In this document: piece after piece, positions 18,997 through 27,917 of the stretch
Layout: every line of letters starts with the position of its first letter
How positions within the stretch are numbered: the first letter of the stretch is position 1
Assembly: GCF_025200715.1 (NCBI RefSeq)
Contig: NZ_CP104144.1
Location: 2,108,001 to 2,172,000, forward strand
DNA length: 64,000 nt
Source of the DNA: Rhizobium sullae
GTDB taxonomy: Bacteria > Pseudomonadota > Alphaproteobacteria > Rhizobiales > Rhizobiaceae
Direction: 5' to 3'
Notes under the pieces: generated by a model
Told to the model about the DNA's origin: nothing
Seen by the model: only the letters and a program-made list of their open reading frames with translations
The model's database searches: none
Program-made: the position numbers and the translations under genes

Positions 18997-19354
18997 GTTT
19001 CTTCTCCAACTCGCTCAAATGCTCGTCGTATCGTTTGTCCGCCAGATCGATCAGCCGTTTATAGGAGAGTTTCTGGCTCACACCGCTCTTCGCACCACCG
19101 CAGAGAACCACAGCCTTTCGCTCCGGATCAAAGGCAAAGGCGAACCGCCATTGCACCTTCAACACCTTGACGCGCAGTTCCTTCATGTTCGCGTGTTTGG
19201 ATCCTTCGAGTGTGTCGACCTCAGGTCGTCCCAATCGAAAGCCCTTCTCGCGAAGTAGCACCAAATGCGCGAGCAATTCGACCCGAACATCGGCTGGAAG
19301 GTCTGTGATCTCGCCTTTGAAGCGGTCATGAAACTCGACCTTCCATTCCGTCAT
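18989..19354 (-). CDS. higB: HigB/RelE-superfamily toxin (phage Gp49-like)
   Basis: 121 residues. The pattern matches phage-derived Gp49-like/HigB toxins: FHDRFKGEITDLPADVRVEL, then LGRPEVDTLEGSKHANMKEL, RVKVLKVQWRFAFAFDPERK and AVVLCGGAKSG. Members cut mRNA on the ribosome. The toxin gene comes first and overlaps the antitoxin gene. An inverted repeat sits just upstream of the start and may be the operator. Confidence 0.85.
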   Translation of the reverse strand: MTEWKVEFHDRFKGEITDLPADVRVELLAHLVLLREKGFRLGRPEVDTLEGSKHANMKELRVKVLKVQWRFAFAFDPERKAVVLCGGAKSGVSQKLSYKRLIDLADKRYDEHLSELEKKHG

Positions 19355-19357
19355 TTC

Positions 19358-19373
19358 ATATCCTGAATGATAT
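19358..19373. promoter_or_regulatory. Inverted repeat upstream of higBA
   Basis: ATATC at 19358-19362 and GATAT at 19369-19373 form a short inverted repeat directly upstream of the toxin start. Position suits autoregulation by the XRE antitoxin. The arms are short, so chance is possible. Confidence 0.4.
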
Positions 19374-19631
19374 AGATACTTTGGGATATATAGTCCACGT
19401 CCTCATGCCAAGCAATAGGTGGCACTTCCTACAGAAACGCCCACAAACGATCGTTTATCCGCATCTTCTGCGTTTGGAAATCCGGTGTGAGCCGACCACC
19501 GTTAGTGCGCAAGGCCTTCTTATCGGTACCGAGTTTTAAAGCCGCTAGGATTAGGGGGTGGGCCGAGCGACCTCCTGCGCCCGACCTTGCGCCGCGATGA
19601 ACGAGCAGTCGGACTTGAATCGGCGCAACAC

Positions 19632-19655
19632 GGCATATACATTGTGGCATATACA
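19632..19655 (+). promoter_or_regulatory. Direct repeats upstream of vapBC
   Basis: The 10-mer GGCATATACA occurs at 19632-19641 and again at 19646-19655, 15 to 38 nt before the vapB start. A related TGCCATATGCC overlaps the start codon region. This is a likely operator for the VapBC complex. Confidence 0.5.
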
Positions 19656-19669
19656 ACGGAGGCTGCCAT

Positions 19670-19942
19670 ATGCCTATTTCATTGCCGTCATCAAGACCGA
19701 AAGAAGTGAAGCTGTTCCGCAACAACCGTAGTCAGGCGGTGCGCATCCCTGCGGAATTTGAGTTGCCAGGGGATCGCGTGATGATCCACCGCGAGGGGGA
19801 TAAGCTCATCATCGAGCCTGTAACCGGGCCGTCCAATTTCGCGGAGCTTATTGCCGAGTGGAAGAAGGAGCCTCCGCTCGGGCCTGAAGACCAGTTCCCG
19901 GATATTGAGGATATGCCTGCAAAGCCGGAGAACATTTTTTGA
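19670..19942 (+). CDS. vapB: VapB-type antitoxin (AbrB/MazE fold)
   Basis: 90 residues. The N-terminal half is a swapped-hairpin AbrB domain (KEVKLFRNNRSQAVRIPAEF, then LPGDRVMIHREGDKLIIEPV). The C-terminal half is acidic and Pro-rich, as expected of the toxin-binding tail. A GGAGG site precedes the ATG. Its stop overlaps the toxin start (TTGA). It should neutralise the PIN-domain toxin and repress the operon. Confidence 0.9.
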   Translation: MPISLPSSRPKEVKLFRNNRSQAVRIPAEFELPGDRVMIHREGDKLIIEPVTGPSNFAELIAEWKKEPPLGPEDQFPDIEDMPAKPENIF

Positions 19943-20343
19943 ACGGGTACTTGCTTGATACGAAGATCATCAGCGACATAATACGCAATCCCTTCGGACC
20001 GGCGGCTCGCCGCATCGAAGAGATCGATCCCAAAGAGATTTGCACCAGCATCATCGTCGCAGCGGAGTTGCGATACGGTTGCGCAAAAAAGGGATCAGCC
20101 AAGCTACTGGCCAAGGTCGAAAGCGTGCTCGAAACGCTTCCCATACTGCCCATGGATATCCCCGCCGACATCAAATACGGCGCCATCCGTGCGGAGTTGG
20201 AAGCAGCGGGGCAGACGCTTGGCCTCAACGATCTATTGATCGCCGCGCATGCCTGTGCGCTAGACCTGACACTTGTGACGGACAATACACGCGAGTTCCA
20301 GCGCATTCGCGGCCTCACCCTCGAAAACTGGATTGTGAGATAG
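19939..20343 (+). CDS. vapC: VapC-type PIN-domain ribonuclease toxin
   Basis: 134 residues, TTG start overlapping the vapB stop. The PIN-domain acidic residues are visible: D in LLDTKIISD, E in AAELRYG, D in LNDLLIAAHA and D in VTDNTREF. The first motif reads DTK where most VapC proteins have DTN; the catalytic Asp is kept but the Asn is lost. VapC toxins cleave specific RNAs. Activity is likely but not certain. Confidence 0.88.
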   Translation: MNGYLLDTKIISDIIRNPFGPAARRIEEIDPKEICTSIIVAAELRYGCAKKGSAKLLAKVESVLETLPILPMDIPADIKYGAIRAELEAAGQTLGLNDLLIAAHACALDLTLVTDNTREFQRIRGLTLENWIVR

Positions 20344-20543
20344 CGGGGTGCATCATGGGACCAGTAGCAAATTCCGAAACGCTCGCATCCATTTCCCCGG
20401 CCAGCGCAGGGAAGCTCAAAGGGCATGCACTGATGAGTGCTGAGGGTGATATGTCGCCATTTTTCCTTTTCATCGACACGTTTTCCGGAAATGTTGATCG
20501 GATCGTCATATCGTGTCTGCTGTGATTCTCAGGCGAGACCGAC

Positions 20544-21016
20544 ATGAAACAGGCGAAAGGCCAACTTATAGGCTACGCACGCGCTTCGACGGAGGAGCAA
20601 GCGACTGAGGCCCAGGAGATTGAGCTCCGCTCGGCCGGCTGCCTGGCAACCCGGAGATCCGGGAAAAACGCCCAGATGCGTTGGCCAAAATGACTGCCGC
20701 GCAGAAAGCCGCCTACAGCGATCGCATCGCTTCCGCGAGCCAATGGCTTCCCACCGTCCGGCGCATGAGGCCGGACCACACATGGGACGACATCGCTCAC
20801 GTGCTCAAGCAGCGGGGCCTCGACTGGACGCCGGAACGCCTTCGCCGCGCCGTGAAGTGGATGGTCGCGGAGCGCATCGCCGATCCCGTCTTGCTTCGTA
20901 AATCCCCTCCCCGTCTGCCCGAGGATCGATTGATGACGTTGGTCGCCGGCATCCGTTCGTCTAACCCCGACCTGACGATTGCGAAGCTTCCCATACCGCT
21001 GCCCCGGTCGGTGTGA
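20544..21016 (+). pseudogene. Serine recombinase remnant with internal deletion
   Basis: The ATG at 20544 opens MKQAKGQLIGYARASTEEQA, the N-terminus of a resolvase-type serine recombinase including the catalytic Ser of the YxRxST motif. After about 35 codons the frame breaks and stops. A second frame (from 20681) reads LAKMTAAQKAAYSDRIASAS and a helical C-terminal part (PTVRRMRPDHTWDDIAHVLK). The catalytic middle is missing. Confidence 0.65.
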
Positions 21017-21017
21017 C

Positions 21018-23135
21018 TTATTTTCCGTTCGCGTTTCCCCATTGCTTTGTGGCTGCCTCTCCGACGTGTTCCTGCAAATCCGTCTCGTCTGCAAGAATGG
21101 CGGCGGCCTCGTCCAGCAGGACGTCTTTTGCCTTCTTGCGGGCATTCTCGATGGCAATAGCAGCGCTCAGGCTGCGCTCATCTGCCTCCAGACCATCGTC
21201 TCCACCAGGATCCTCGCCATCGCTTGCCTGCGCTCGAGCCTTGAACCGATTCTTTCGAGCAGTCGCTTCTTTGCGACGTTCCGTTTCATTCAGGGAAACA
21301 ACCCCCTTCTCGCGCTGCGCCTTGAGGTCGGCAATGTCTTGCAGCAGACGTTGGAAGTCCGGATCACCCTTGACCCGCGCATCATGGCGGCTTTGCAATG
21401 TCGGCAGCAAAGTCTTGACGGTGTCGTCGGGAGCGTAGTTCGCGGGCTTGATCTGCGCCCACGGCAGCGCATTGTCATAACTGGTCTCGCCGAAGCTCGT
21501 CGGATCGGAAAGTCCCGGCAAGCTGATATCAGGCTTCACGCCGCGCAGCTGCGTAGTCCCGCCATTGACCCGGAAAAACTGGGCAATCGTTACTTTCAGC
21601 TCCCCGAATTCGGGTTTGCTGTTGCGAACGATCCGGTCAAGATCAATGACGGTTTGAACAGTGCCCTTCCCGAAACTGGGTTCGCCGACGATCACGCCTC
21701 GACCGTAGTCTTGGATGGCCGCGGCAAAAATCTCCGAAGCCGACGCCGAGCCGCGATTGATCAGGACACCCATCGGACCTGTCCAGACAGGCGCTGCAAA
21801 CTCCGCGCTTTTGACTTCGATCTTGCCGTTGCTGCTGCGTTGCTGAACAACCGGGTCATTGCCGATGAAGAGACCAGTCAAATCAATCGCCTCGTCCAAT
21901 GAACCGCCGCCATTGTTGCGCAGGTCAATGAGAACACTGTCGACCTTTTCCTGCTTCAGTTCGTCGAGAAGTTTGGCGACGTCGCGGCTTGCGCTTTTGT
22001 AATCCTTGTCTCCTTTGCGCTTGGCTTCAAAATCCTCATAGAATACCGGCAAAGTAATGATCCCGATTTTGCGCGCGGCGTCGCCCGCCTTCACGGACAG
22101 CACAGCCTTCCTGGCAGCCTGCTTATCGAGACTGATTTTATCGCGCACCAGGCTGATAATGCGATGCGTGCCATCTGCTCCAGCATCTGCCGGCAGGATG
22201 TCCAACCGCACGACGGAGCCTTTTTTCCCGCGTATCATCTGCACGACTTCATCAAGGCGCGTGCCCACCACTTCTTTTATCGCCCCATCCTTGCCTTGAC
22301 CAACGCCGGTAATGCGGTCTCCGACCGAGAGGCTGCCGGACAGCTGCGCCGGCCCGCCAGGCACGAGCTCACGGATCGTCGTGTAGTCGTCGCGCTCCTG
22401 CAGCACAGCACCGATACCAAACAGCGAAAGCTTCATCGAGACATTGAAGTCGGCTGAAGCGGCCGCGCCGAAATAGTCCGTGTGCGGATCAATCGACGTT
22501 GAATAGGCGTCCATGAACGACTGGAAAACGTCGTCGCTTTTAAACTTGTAAGCGCGCTCGAGTCTGTTTTCATAACGTTTATCGAGCGTTTCGCGAATAG
22601 CCGCGTCGGTTTTGCCGCCCAGCTTCAGCCGCAACCAGTCGCTTTTGACGCGCTTGCGCCAGAGCTCATTGCTTTCGGCTTCCGACTGTGGCCAAGGCTC
22701 TTTGTCGCGCAGCACGGAATAGTTTTCCTGTGCGCGGAAGTCGAAGTCCTGTTTAAGCAAGTCGCGCGCGTAGTTCATGCGATCAACAACGCGCTGTTCA
22801 TAGGCGTTGAAGATGGCAAATGGGATCTTCAAGTCCTTCCGTTCTATCGCATTGTCAATCTCGCTGCGGTCAGACATGAACCCGTCGATGTCCGCTTGCA
22901 GGAAGAGCATGCGGTCGGGATCAAGTGACTTGATGAACCGATCCATGACCCTGGCCGACAAGGTGTCGTCGAGTGGAATGGGCCTGTAGCTATACCGCGT
23001 AAGAAATTGCGCACTTAACTGGGCGGCTTGCGCCTGTCGCGTCAGCGGCTTCAAAACAGGCGGTGGTGCGACTTCAGCATATGCGGACTGTACGATTGCA
23101 AGAAATGCACCGAGAAAAACGTAGGGTATGCGCAT
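21018..23135 (-). CDS. prc: Prc/Tsp-type C-terminal processing peptidase
   Basis: 705 residues with a Sec signal (MRIPYVFLGAFLAIVQSAYA). The order is an N-terminal helical domain, a PDZ domain (VPGGPAQLSGSLSVGDRITG near 255), and an S41 peptidase domain with catalytic Ser in NRGSASASEIF and Lys in EPSFGKGTVQ. A basic, disordered C-terminus follows. The layout is the long Tsp/Prc type, not the shorter CtpA form usual in rhizobia. It should degrade periplasmic or lipoprotein substrates from the C-terminus. It lies between a recombinase scar and xthA, so it may have been acquired by transfer. Confidence 0.92.
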   Translation of the reverse strand: MRIPYVFLGAFLAIVQSAYAEVAPPPVLKPLTRQAQAAQLSAQFLTRYSYRPIPLDDTLSARVMDRFIKSLDPDRMLFLQADIDGFMSDRSEIDNAIERKDLKIPFAIFNAYEQRVVDRMNYARDLLKQDFDFRAQENYSVLRDKEPWPQSEAESNELWRKRVKSDWLRLKLGGKTDAAIRETLDKRYENRLERAYKFKSDDVFQSFMDAYSTSIDPHTDYFGAAASADFNVSMKLSLFGIGAVLQERDDYTTIRELVPGGPAQLSGSLSVGDRITGVGQGKDGAIKEVVGTRLDEVVQMIRGKKGSVVRLDILPADAGADGTHRIISLVRDKISLDKQAARKAVLSVKAGDAARKIGIITLPVFYEDFEAKRKGDKDYKSASRDVAKLLDELKQEKVDSVLIDLRNNGGGSLDEAIDLTGLFIGNDPVVQQRSSNGKIEVKSAEFAAPVWTGPMGVLINRGSASASEIFAAAIQDYGRGVIVGEPSFGKGTVQTVIDLDRIVRNSKPEFGELKVTIAQFFRVNGGTTQLRGVKPDISLPGLSDPTSFGETSYDNALPWAQIKPANYAPDDTVKTLLPTLQSRHDARVKGDPDFQRLLQDIADLKAQREKGVVSLNETERRKEATARKNRFKARAQASDGEDPGGDDGLEADERSLSAAIAIENARKKAKDVLLDEAAAILADETDLQEHVGEAATKQWGNANGK

Positions 23136-23537
23136 TCAGCGTTGATCCAATTCTTTATGCCTGTTGTCGACGTATGATCTAGGCGAGGCAATTATGGTTT
23201 TTTGGTAACCAGGTGGCGAACGGCATCGTCTGCAAAGCCGCGGAAAAAGTATCCGGCATGATCAAGCAGAAGAAAATGAAGCGTATCGTTATCTTCGAAA
23301 CGGCCGCAATCTGTCGGCGCCGGGAAATCGTCCGGGCCGGCGGCAGGCGTCCACATGAACGTCAAGCCGTTCGCGGAGTTCATCGCGGAGCGCACTTCTT
23401 GGTCGATGAGCAAGGCAGTCTCAAATCATCCAATTGTCCGCTCTGCGCCGAGGGATCCGTCGGGAGCCATCAATTGCCTTCCTGCCCAAGGAACTTTGCC
23501 TTTCAGCTTCCATTTCCTTTCTGGTTGAGATTTGGAA
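23136..23537. other. Intergenic stretch with one doubtful small frame
   Basis: About 400 nt between prc and xthA. A minus-strand frame at 23192-23413 (73 codons, ending FFRGFADDAVRHLVTKKP) reads smoothly but has no recognised family. Nothing else was seen. Confidence 0.35.
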
Positions 23538-24347
23538 ATGCGGTTCGGTCCGGTGAAGATCGCCACCTACAACGTCAATGGTATCAATGGTCGCCTTGAC
23601 ATCCTCCTTCGATGGCTGAAGGAGGACAAGCCCGACGTCGTCTGCCTTCAAGAGCTGAAGACCGAAGACACAAGGTTTCCGCGGAGAGAAATCGAACGGG
23701 CCGGCTACGGCGCCGTCTGGCATGGGCAAAGGAGCTGGAATGGCGTCGCGATCCTCTCGAACGGCTCGATGCCGGTCCTGACGCGTCGCGGCTTGCCCGG
23801 CGATCCCGACGATAGCCATAGCCGCTACATCGAAGCGGCGATCAACGGCATTTTGATCGGGTCCTTGTATCTTCCGAATGGAAACCCTGCGCCTGGTCCG
23901 AAGTTCGACTACAAGCTTCGGTGGTTCCAACGTCTCCATGAGTACGCGGCCGAGCTGCTTGAACTTGAGGTCCCTACCCTCCTCGTCGGCGACTTCAACG
24001 TCATGCCGACGGAGATCGATGTTTACAAGCCGGAACGCTGGCTCGACGACGCGCTCTTTCGGCCGGAAGTTCGGAAGGCCTATGCTGATCTCGTGGCGCA
24101 GGGATGGACGGATGCCGTGCGCCATCTTCATCCTGGCGAACGCATTTACACCTTCTGGAAATACTGGCGGAGTTCCTTCGAGCGCGACGCCGGGCTGCGG
24201 CTCGACCACTTCCTGCTCAGCCCCGTCGTCGCTCCATGGCTCAAGTCGGCGAACGTCCGGAGGGCGCCCAGGAGCTGGGCGCATACGAGCGACCACGCTC
24301 CCGTTGTGATCGAACTCGATGTTCCCAAGCCCCGGGACGACGGCTGA
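23538..24347 (+). CDS. xthA: Exonuclease III / AP endonuclease (XthA family)
   Basis: 269 residues. The protein cuts abasic sites in DNA repair. Key motifs are intact: KIATYNVNGINGRLD, VVCLQELKTEDTRFP (metal-binding Glu), LLVGDFNVMPTEIDVYKP, LRLDHFLLSP and the C-terminal SDHAPVVIEL. The start is taken as the ATG at 23538; a TTG 6 nt upstream and a GTG at 23553 are alternatives. An N-terminal fragment of a paralogue occurs near 30.4 kb. Confidence 0.92.
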   Translation: MRFGPVKIATYNVNGINGRLDILLRWLKEDKPDVVCLQELKTEDTRFPRREIERAGYGAVWHGQRSWNGVAILSNGSMPVLTRRGLPGDPDDSHSRYIEAAINGILIGSLYLPNGNPAPGPKFDYKLRWFQRLHEYAAELLELEVPTLLVGDFNVMPTEIDVYKPERWLDDALFRPEVRKAYADLVAQGWTDAVRHLHPGERIYTFWKYWRSSFERDAGLRLDHFLLSPVVAPWLKSANVRRAPRSWAHTSDHAPVVIELDVPKPRDDG

Positions 24348-24672
24348 AGGAATTTGAAAGCGTCATGATAAAACGACGACCATCGGCGATATCTGCTTCA
24401 AGCATGCCTCTGAGCGCTTCAGTGCTCCTTGCGGATCGGCGCGGCTTGCAGGTTTCGTGTATCCCAAATGTCTGGGTCGAGGTGAATGAGATCAGCATCT
24501 TTGACCCGAATCGCCTGCGCGCCTCTTTAGGTGCGGTGGTCAGAATCGATACGCGGCTGAGAATTCGTTCGGATCATCAACCTCGGTCACGCTGCATGAC
24601 TTCCGGAAAGCAGAACCAGTTGTCACCCTTCCCAGTACGGATGGCGGCCGCAGCGCGATTTTCATTGACGTG
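24348..24672. other. Intergenic stretch upstream of a toxin-antitoxin locus
   Basis: About 325 nt after xthA. No supported gene. The last part must hold the promoter of the next toxin-antitoxin locus. Confidence 0.4.
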
Positions 24673-24692
24673 TGTTGATAAATATATCAACA
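24673..24692. promoter_or_regulatory. Perfect palindrome overlapping a toxin start codon
   Basis: TGTTGATA at 24673-24680 and TATCAACA at 24685-24692 are perfect inverted arms around AATA. The right arm touches the toxin start codon. This is a strong candidate operator for the XRE antitoxin of this locus. Confidence 0.7.
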
Positions 24693-25047
24693 TGGACTAT
24701 ATGCCAGACAACGTCCGTAGAGTATCGTGGATCAAAGCCGCCCGGAAAGACTTTGAGGATTTTCCGCCCGGCGCACAGATCGAAATGGCGCGGGCGTTGA
24801 ATGTGGTTGCCGCGGGCCCCATCCCGATATCGCAAAGCCGCTGACGGGCCTCGGATCGGGCGTGCTCGAGCTGGCATTGAAGCACCGGGGCGACGCTTTC
24901 CGCGTCGTCTACGTGTTGCAGATCGATACGGACATATGGGTTGTCCACGCGTTTCAGAAAAAATCGAAGTCGGGCATTGCGACGCCAAAAGCCGAAATCG
25001 ATCTGATCCGCGAACGACTAAAACGACTGAAGGAGGCTTTACGATGA
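24692..25047 (+). pseudogene. HigB/RelE-type toxin, frameshifted
   Basis: The first frame reads MDYMPDNVRRVSWIKAARKD, then FEDFPPGAQIEMARALNVVA, and stops soon after. A second frame continues with GSGVLELALKHRGDAFRVVY, VLQIDTDIWVVHAFQKKSKS and a basic C-terminus. Together they make a complete Gp49-like toxin. The break is at a C run near 24,820; removing two C would give AAGHPDIAKPLTGLGSG. The toxin is therefore dead, or this is an assembly error. The antitoxin gene downstream is intact. Confidence 0.8.
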
Positions 25048-25370
25048 GCGATGATTTGGAACTGGTCCGGGGCAGCGATAACATCTTCCGCGACTTCAAT
25101 ATGCCGAACCCGGAGCTGGAGCATCTTCGGGCGACTCTGGCGGCGCAGATTATCAAGACGCTCGACAAGCGGAAGCTGTCGGTGCGTGAAGCCGGAACGC
25201 TGACCGGAATCAACTACACCGAATTCTCCCGCATCCGCCGCGTCAAGCTGGACGGCTTCACGGTCGATCGCATGTGGAAGATGCTCGACCTTCTCGGCCA
25301 GACGGTGGAAGTGAAGGTCAAAGTCCATCCGGCCGCAAAGCCGCCGCGGGCTGTGCACGCCCATGCGTAA
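25044..25370 (+). CDS. XRE-family antitoxin
   Basis: 108 residues. The helix-turn-helix lies at KRKLSVREAGTLTGINYTEF and continues SRIRRVKLDGFTVDRMWKML. It fits the XRE antitoxin family paired with Gp49-like toxins. The ATG overlaps the stop of the toxin frame (ATGA). With the toxin broken, it may persist as an orphan repressor that binds the upstream palindrome and could counter related toxins. Confidence 0.85.
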   Translation: MSDDLELVRGSDNIFRDFNMPNPELEHLRATLAAQIIKTLDKRKLSVREAGTLTGINYTEFSRIRRVKLDGFTVDRMWKMLDLLGQTVEVKVKVHPAAKPPRAVHAHA

Positions 25371-25410
25371 GATCCGCAGCCGCTGAAGGGCTGCTCCGGC
25401 AAACGAGCCT

Positions 25411-25969
25411 TTGACCGTTCCTGTCCTGAACTGCTGGATCTGCGGTGCGCCCGCAACCACGGGCGAGCACAAAACCAAGCGTTCCGACCTGCAGGCCGTG
25501 TTCGGCCGTCCGTCGCAGGCTGCGCCGCTGTTCGTCCACGACTACAAAACGAAGAACCGGCGCGTGGGCAGTCTCAAGTCGGATTACCTGAAGTCTTTCG
25601 CGCGGCTGTGCGAACCCTGCAACAGCGCGCGCACGCAGCCGCACGACATGGCGTGGGAAAAAATGTCGGCGGCGCTGCGGTCACGGATGCCGCCGATTGC
25701 GCCCGGCGCAATCGTGCGGGACAACCGGATTTTCGCGCAGGATACCAAGCGGCAGATGCTCAACGTTCATCTGTACTTTGTGAAACTGTGCGGCGGCTCT
25801 TTCAAAGGGCAACGTCCCGATAGACACCGGGACGTTGGGCCAGGCCATTCAGCAGGGCAGGGCGCATCCGCGCATTTGCCATCTAAACGCGCCGCGCGCA
25901 TATCTTGCGGTGTACAACCAGATTATGCCAAAAGAATTCCGGAGGCTCCACCACCTTCTCGGTTCCTAG
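25411..25969 (+). pseudogene. CxxC-containing HNH-like protein, frameshifted
   Basis: The first 130 or so codons read CWICGAPATTGEHKTKRSDL and LCEPCNSARTQPHDMAWEKM, two CxxC pairs around a basic segment, as in zinc-bound HNH-like proteins. Near 25,800 the coherent frame changes: the continuation KGNVPIDTGTLGQAIQQGRA, HPRICHLNAPRAYLAVYNQI ends at 25969. So one gene of about 185 codons is broken by a small indel. The function is unknown; a nuclease-like fold is an inference from the Cys pattern. Confidence 0.6.
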
Positions 25970-26023
25970 ATTGGCACAATCCCCGATGCCCGCAACTTCC
26001 GGCGGGCCGAAACATGCCCTCGG

Positions 26024-27808
26024 TTAGGAAGCAGGCGTTGCGTGTTCGTAGAGCTGGTCCATGCTTAACGTCGCGATTTCGGCAAACGGGGTCTGATGCC
26101 TGACGCGGCCGCCGTCAAGGATCACGATGTCGTCGCAAAATGAAATCGTGCTGCGGTGATGGCTGATGACGATCGTCGCACGACGACCGGCTCTGGATTT
26201 CAAGGTCTCCACGATCGCTGCTTCGGACAATCCGTCCATGGCATTCGTGGCCTCGTCCAGGATGAGGATTTCCGGATCGCGCACCAGTGCCCTTGCCAGC
26301 GCAATCCGCTGCCGTTGGCCAGCCGAAAGACTGGCCCCCCTATAGCCGACGATCGTCTCATATCCGTCAGGAAGCTTCTCGACGAACTCGTGCGCCTCAG
26401 CAAGCTTTGCTGCGCTCTCCGCTTCGGCCAAAGAGGCATTGTGACCATAGGTGATATTCTCAAGGATAGTACCGTCAATCAGCTCAAGGTCCTGGCTGGC
26501 GAGCGCAATTTTCCGTCGCCATTGGACTGGGTCGATTTGATTAAGAGAGGTGCCGTCGATCAGAACCTGCCCTTCATCGGGCTCTACAAATCGGCACAGA
26601 AGATTGACGATCGTGGTTTTTCCGGCGCCAGAGCGTCCGACAATGGCCGTCGAACGACCTTGGCGAATTTCGAAAGTCGCAGCGCGCAGCACCACGTCTC
26701 GCGAGCCAGAACCCGGATATTTGAAGGTCACGCGATCAAATTTGATCTGCTGGAGAGGGGCATGAAGCTGGCCGCCGCCTGCTGGCGGCGCTGGCTTATC
26801 GGATGAGTCCAGAAGCCATCTGACCTCCTCCAGAGAGCCGCTCCAGCTTTGCACCTGGCTCCACGCCATTTGCAGTGAACGTACATGTGGCTGCAGCCGA
26901 TAGAGCAGCACCACGAAAGCAACAATAATCGGGAAACTCACGCCCCAAAGCCAGGCGCTGACGACGACGGCTAAAAAAAGGCCCGAATGCAGCGCCTCCG
27001 TCAGCGGCGGCAGTACGGCCTGGCGGGACTGTAGAACGAAACCTGATTTTCGTACGGCATCTGAAGCAACATCAAAGACTGCTCTCTCGCGCTGCTCCTG
27101 TCCGAATGCACGGATGAGCCGTCCGGCGTGTACAAGATGAAGCATCCTGGCGGCGAGCTCGCTGTTGAACGACGTGACACTGCGGCTCGGGGCTTTCAGG
27201 CTGGCTGACAAGATCGCGTGAAGGGCTTGGATCAGAACAAGACCCAGCGCAACGCACAGGGTCATCTGCCATGAAAGAAGCAGGAGAAAGGCGAGCAGAA
27301 TGACAATGGCCGAGGCGTAGACGATCGAAGCGAGCATGGTCTGGATTGCATCCGAAGCGCGCCAGGATTCGTTGGAAATGATATTGAGCAGCCGCCCAGG
27401 ACTTTCCTTGAGGAAAAACGGGTATCCGATTGTCAGAAGCTGACCGGCAAGAGAGCTGCGGAGCGCGTGGCCCGCTTTGCCGTAGATGAAACCGGCAAGC
27501 ACGGCGTTGGCAAACGCTAGCACATTCTTTAGAGTAATCAGTCCAAGGATGGCGGCAGCAATTGCAATCAGTCTTGTGCGGTCGTCCAAACCGGCACCCA
27601 CTTGCTGGAAGACCGCTGAGAGCCCGGCCATCCCCGAAGGATCCTTTTCGCCGGCAATGATGCCGAGCATCGGAATGATAAGACCAATGCCCGTGCCTTC
27701 AAGGACAGCGCTGCCTAGCCCAAGAACGACGACAACCGCAACGAGGCCGATCTTGTTGCCCAGCGCCTGGCGCAATAGCCGAAAACTCGACGCAATGAAT
27801 TCTAGCAT
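26024..27808 (-). CDS. ABC exporter, fused membrane and ATPase domains
   Basis: 594 residues in the type-IV exporter layout: an N-terminal domain with about six membrane helices (to about residue 330), then a nucleotide-binding domain. Walker A is GRSGAGKTT, the signature LSAGQRQRIALARALV and Walker B ILILDEATNAMD; the H-loop is in VISHHRSTI. The product resembles MsbA-like half-transporters used for lipid-linked glycans. It is followed on the same strand by a GT2 and preceded by no other transporter, so a role in exporting a surface polysaccharide is inferred. Confidence 0.9.
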   Translation of the reverse strand: MLEFIASSFRLLRQALGNKIGLVAVVVVLGLGSAVLEGTGIGLIIPMLGIIAGEKDPSGMAGLSAVFQQVGAGLDDRTRLIAIAAAILGLITLKNVLAFANAVLAGFIYGKAGHALRSSLAGQLLTIGYPFFLKESPGRLLNIISNESWRASDAIQTMLASIVYASAIVILLAFLLLLSWQMTLCVALGLVLIQALHAILSASLKAPSRSVTSFNSELAARMLHLVHAGRLIRAFGQEQRERAVFDVASDAVRKSGFVLQSRQAVLPPLTEALHSGLFLAVVVSAWLWGVSFPIIVAFVVLLYRLQPHVRSLQMAWSQVQSWSGSLEEVRWLLDSSDKPAPPAGGGQLHAPLQQIKFDRVTFKYPGSGSRDVVLRAATFEIRQGRSTAIVGRSGAGKTTIVNLLCRFVEPDEGQVLIDGTSLNQIDPVQWRRKIALASQDLELIDGTILENITYGHNASLAEAESAAKLAEAHEFVEKLPDGYETIVGYRGASLSAGQRQRIALARALVRDPEILILDEATNAMDGLSEAAIVETLKSRAGRRATIVISHHRSTISFCDDIVILDGGRVRHQTPFAEIATLSMDQLYEHATPAS

Positions 27809-27917
27809 GGCGGTTGTGACCTCGGCAGACGAGTTCTACAGTCGAGCAGGGTTACCTCTGACAGCGCCTGCCCTAAGAAGATGACAAGAGGCGCAGACCT
27901 GGCAGCAACGCCGTCCA

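Noticed and set aside
19429..19725. 98-codon minus-strand frame over the vapB start
   Set aside because: It overlaps the vapBC promoter and the start of vapB on the other strand and has no family.
24673..24692. FixK/FNR box (TTGAT-N4-ATCAA) at the toxin start
   Set aside because: The arms fit, but the spacer between TTGAT and ATCAA is 6 nt, not 4, and the site overlaps a toxin start codon. An antitoxin operator is a better reading.
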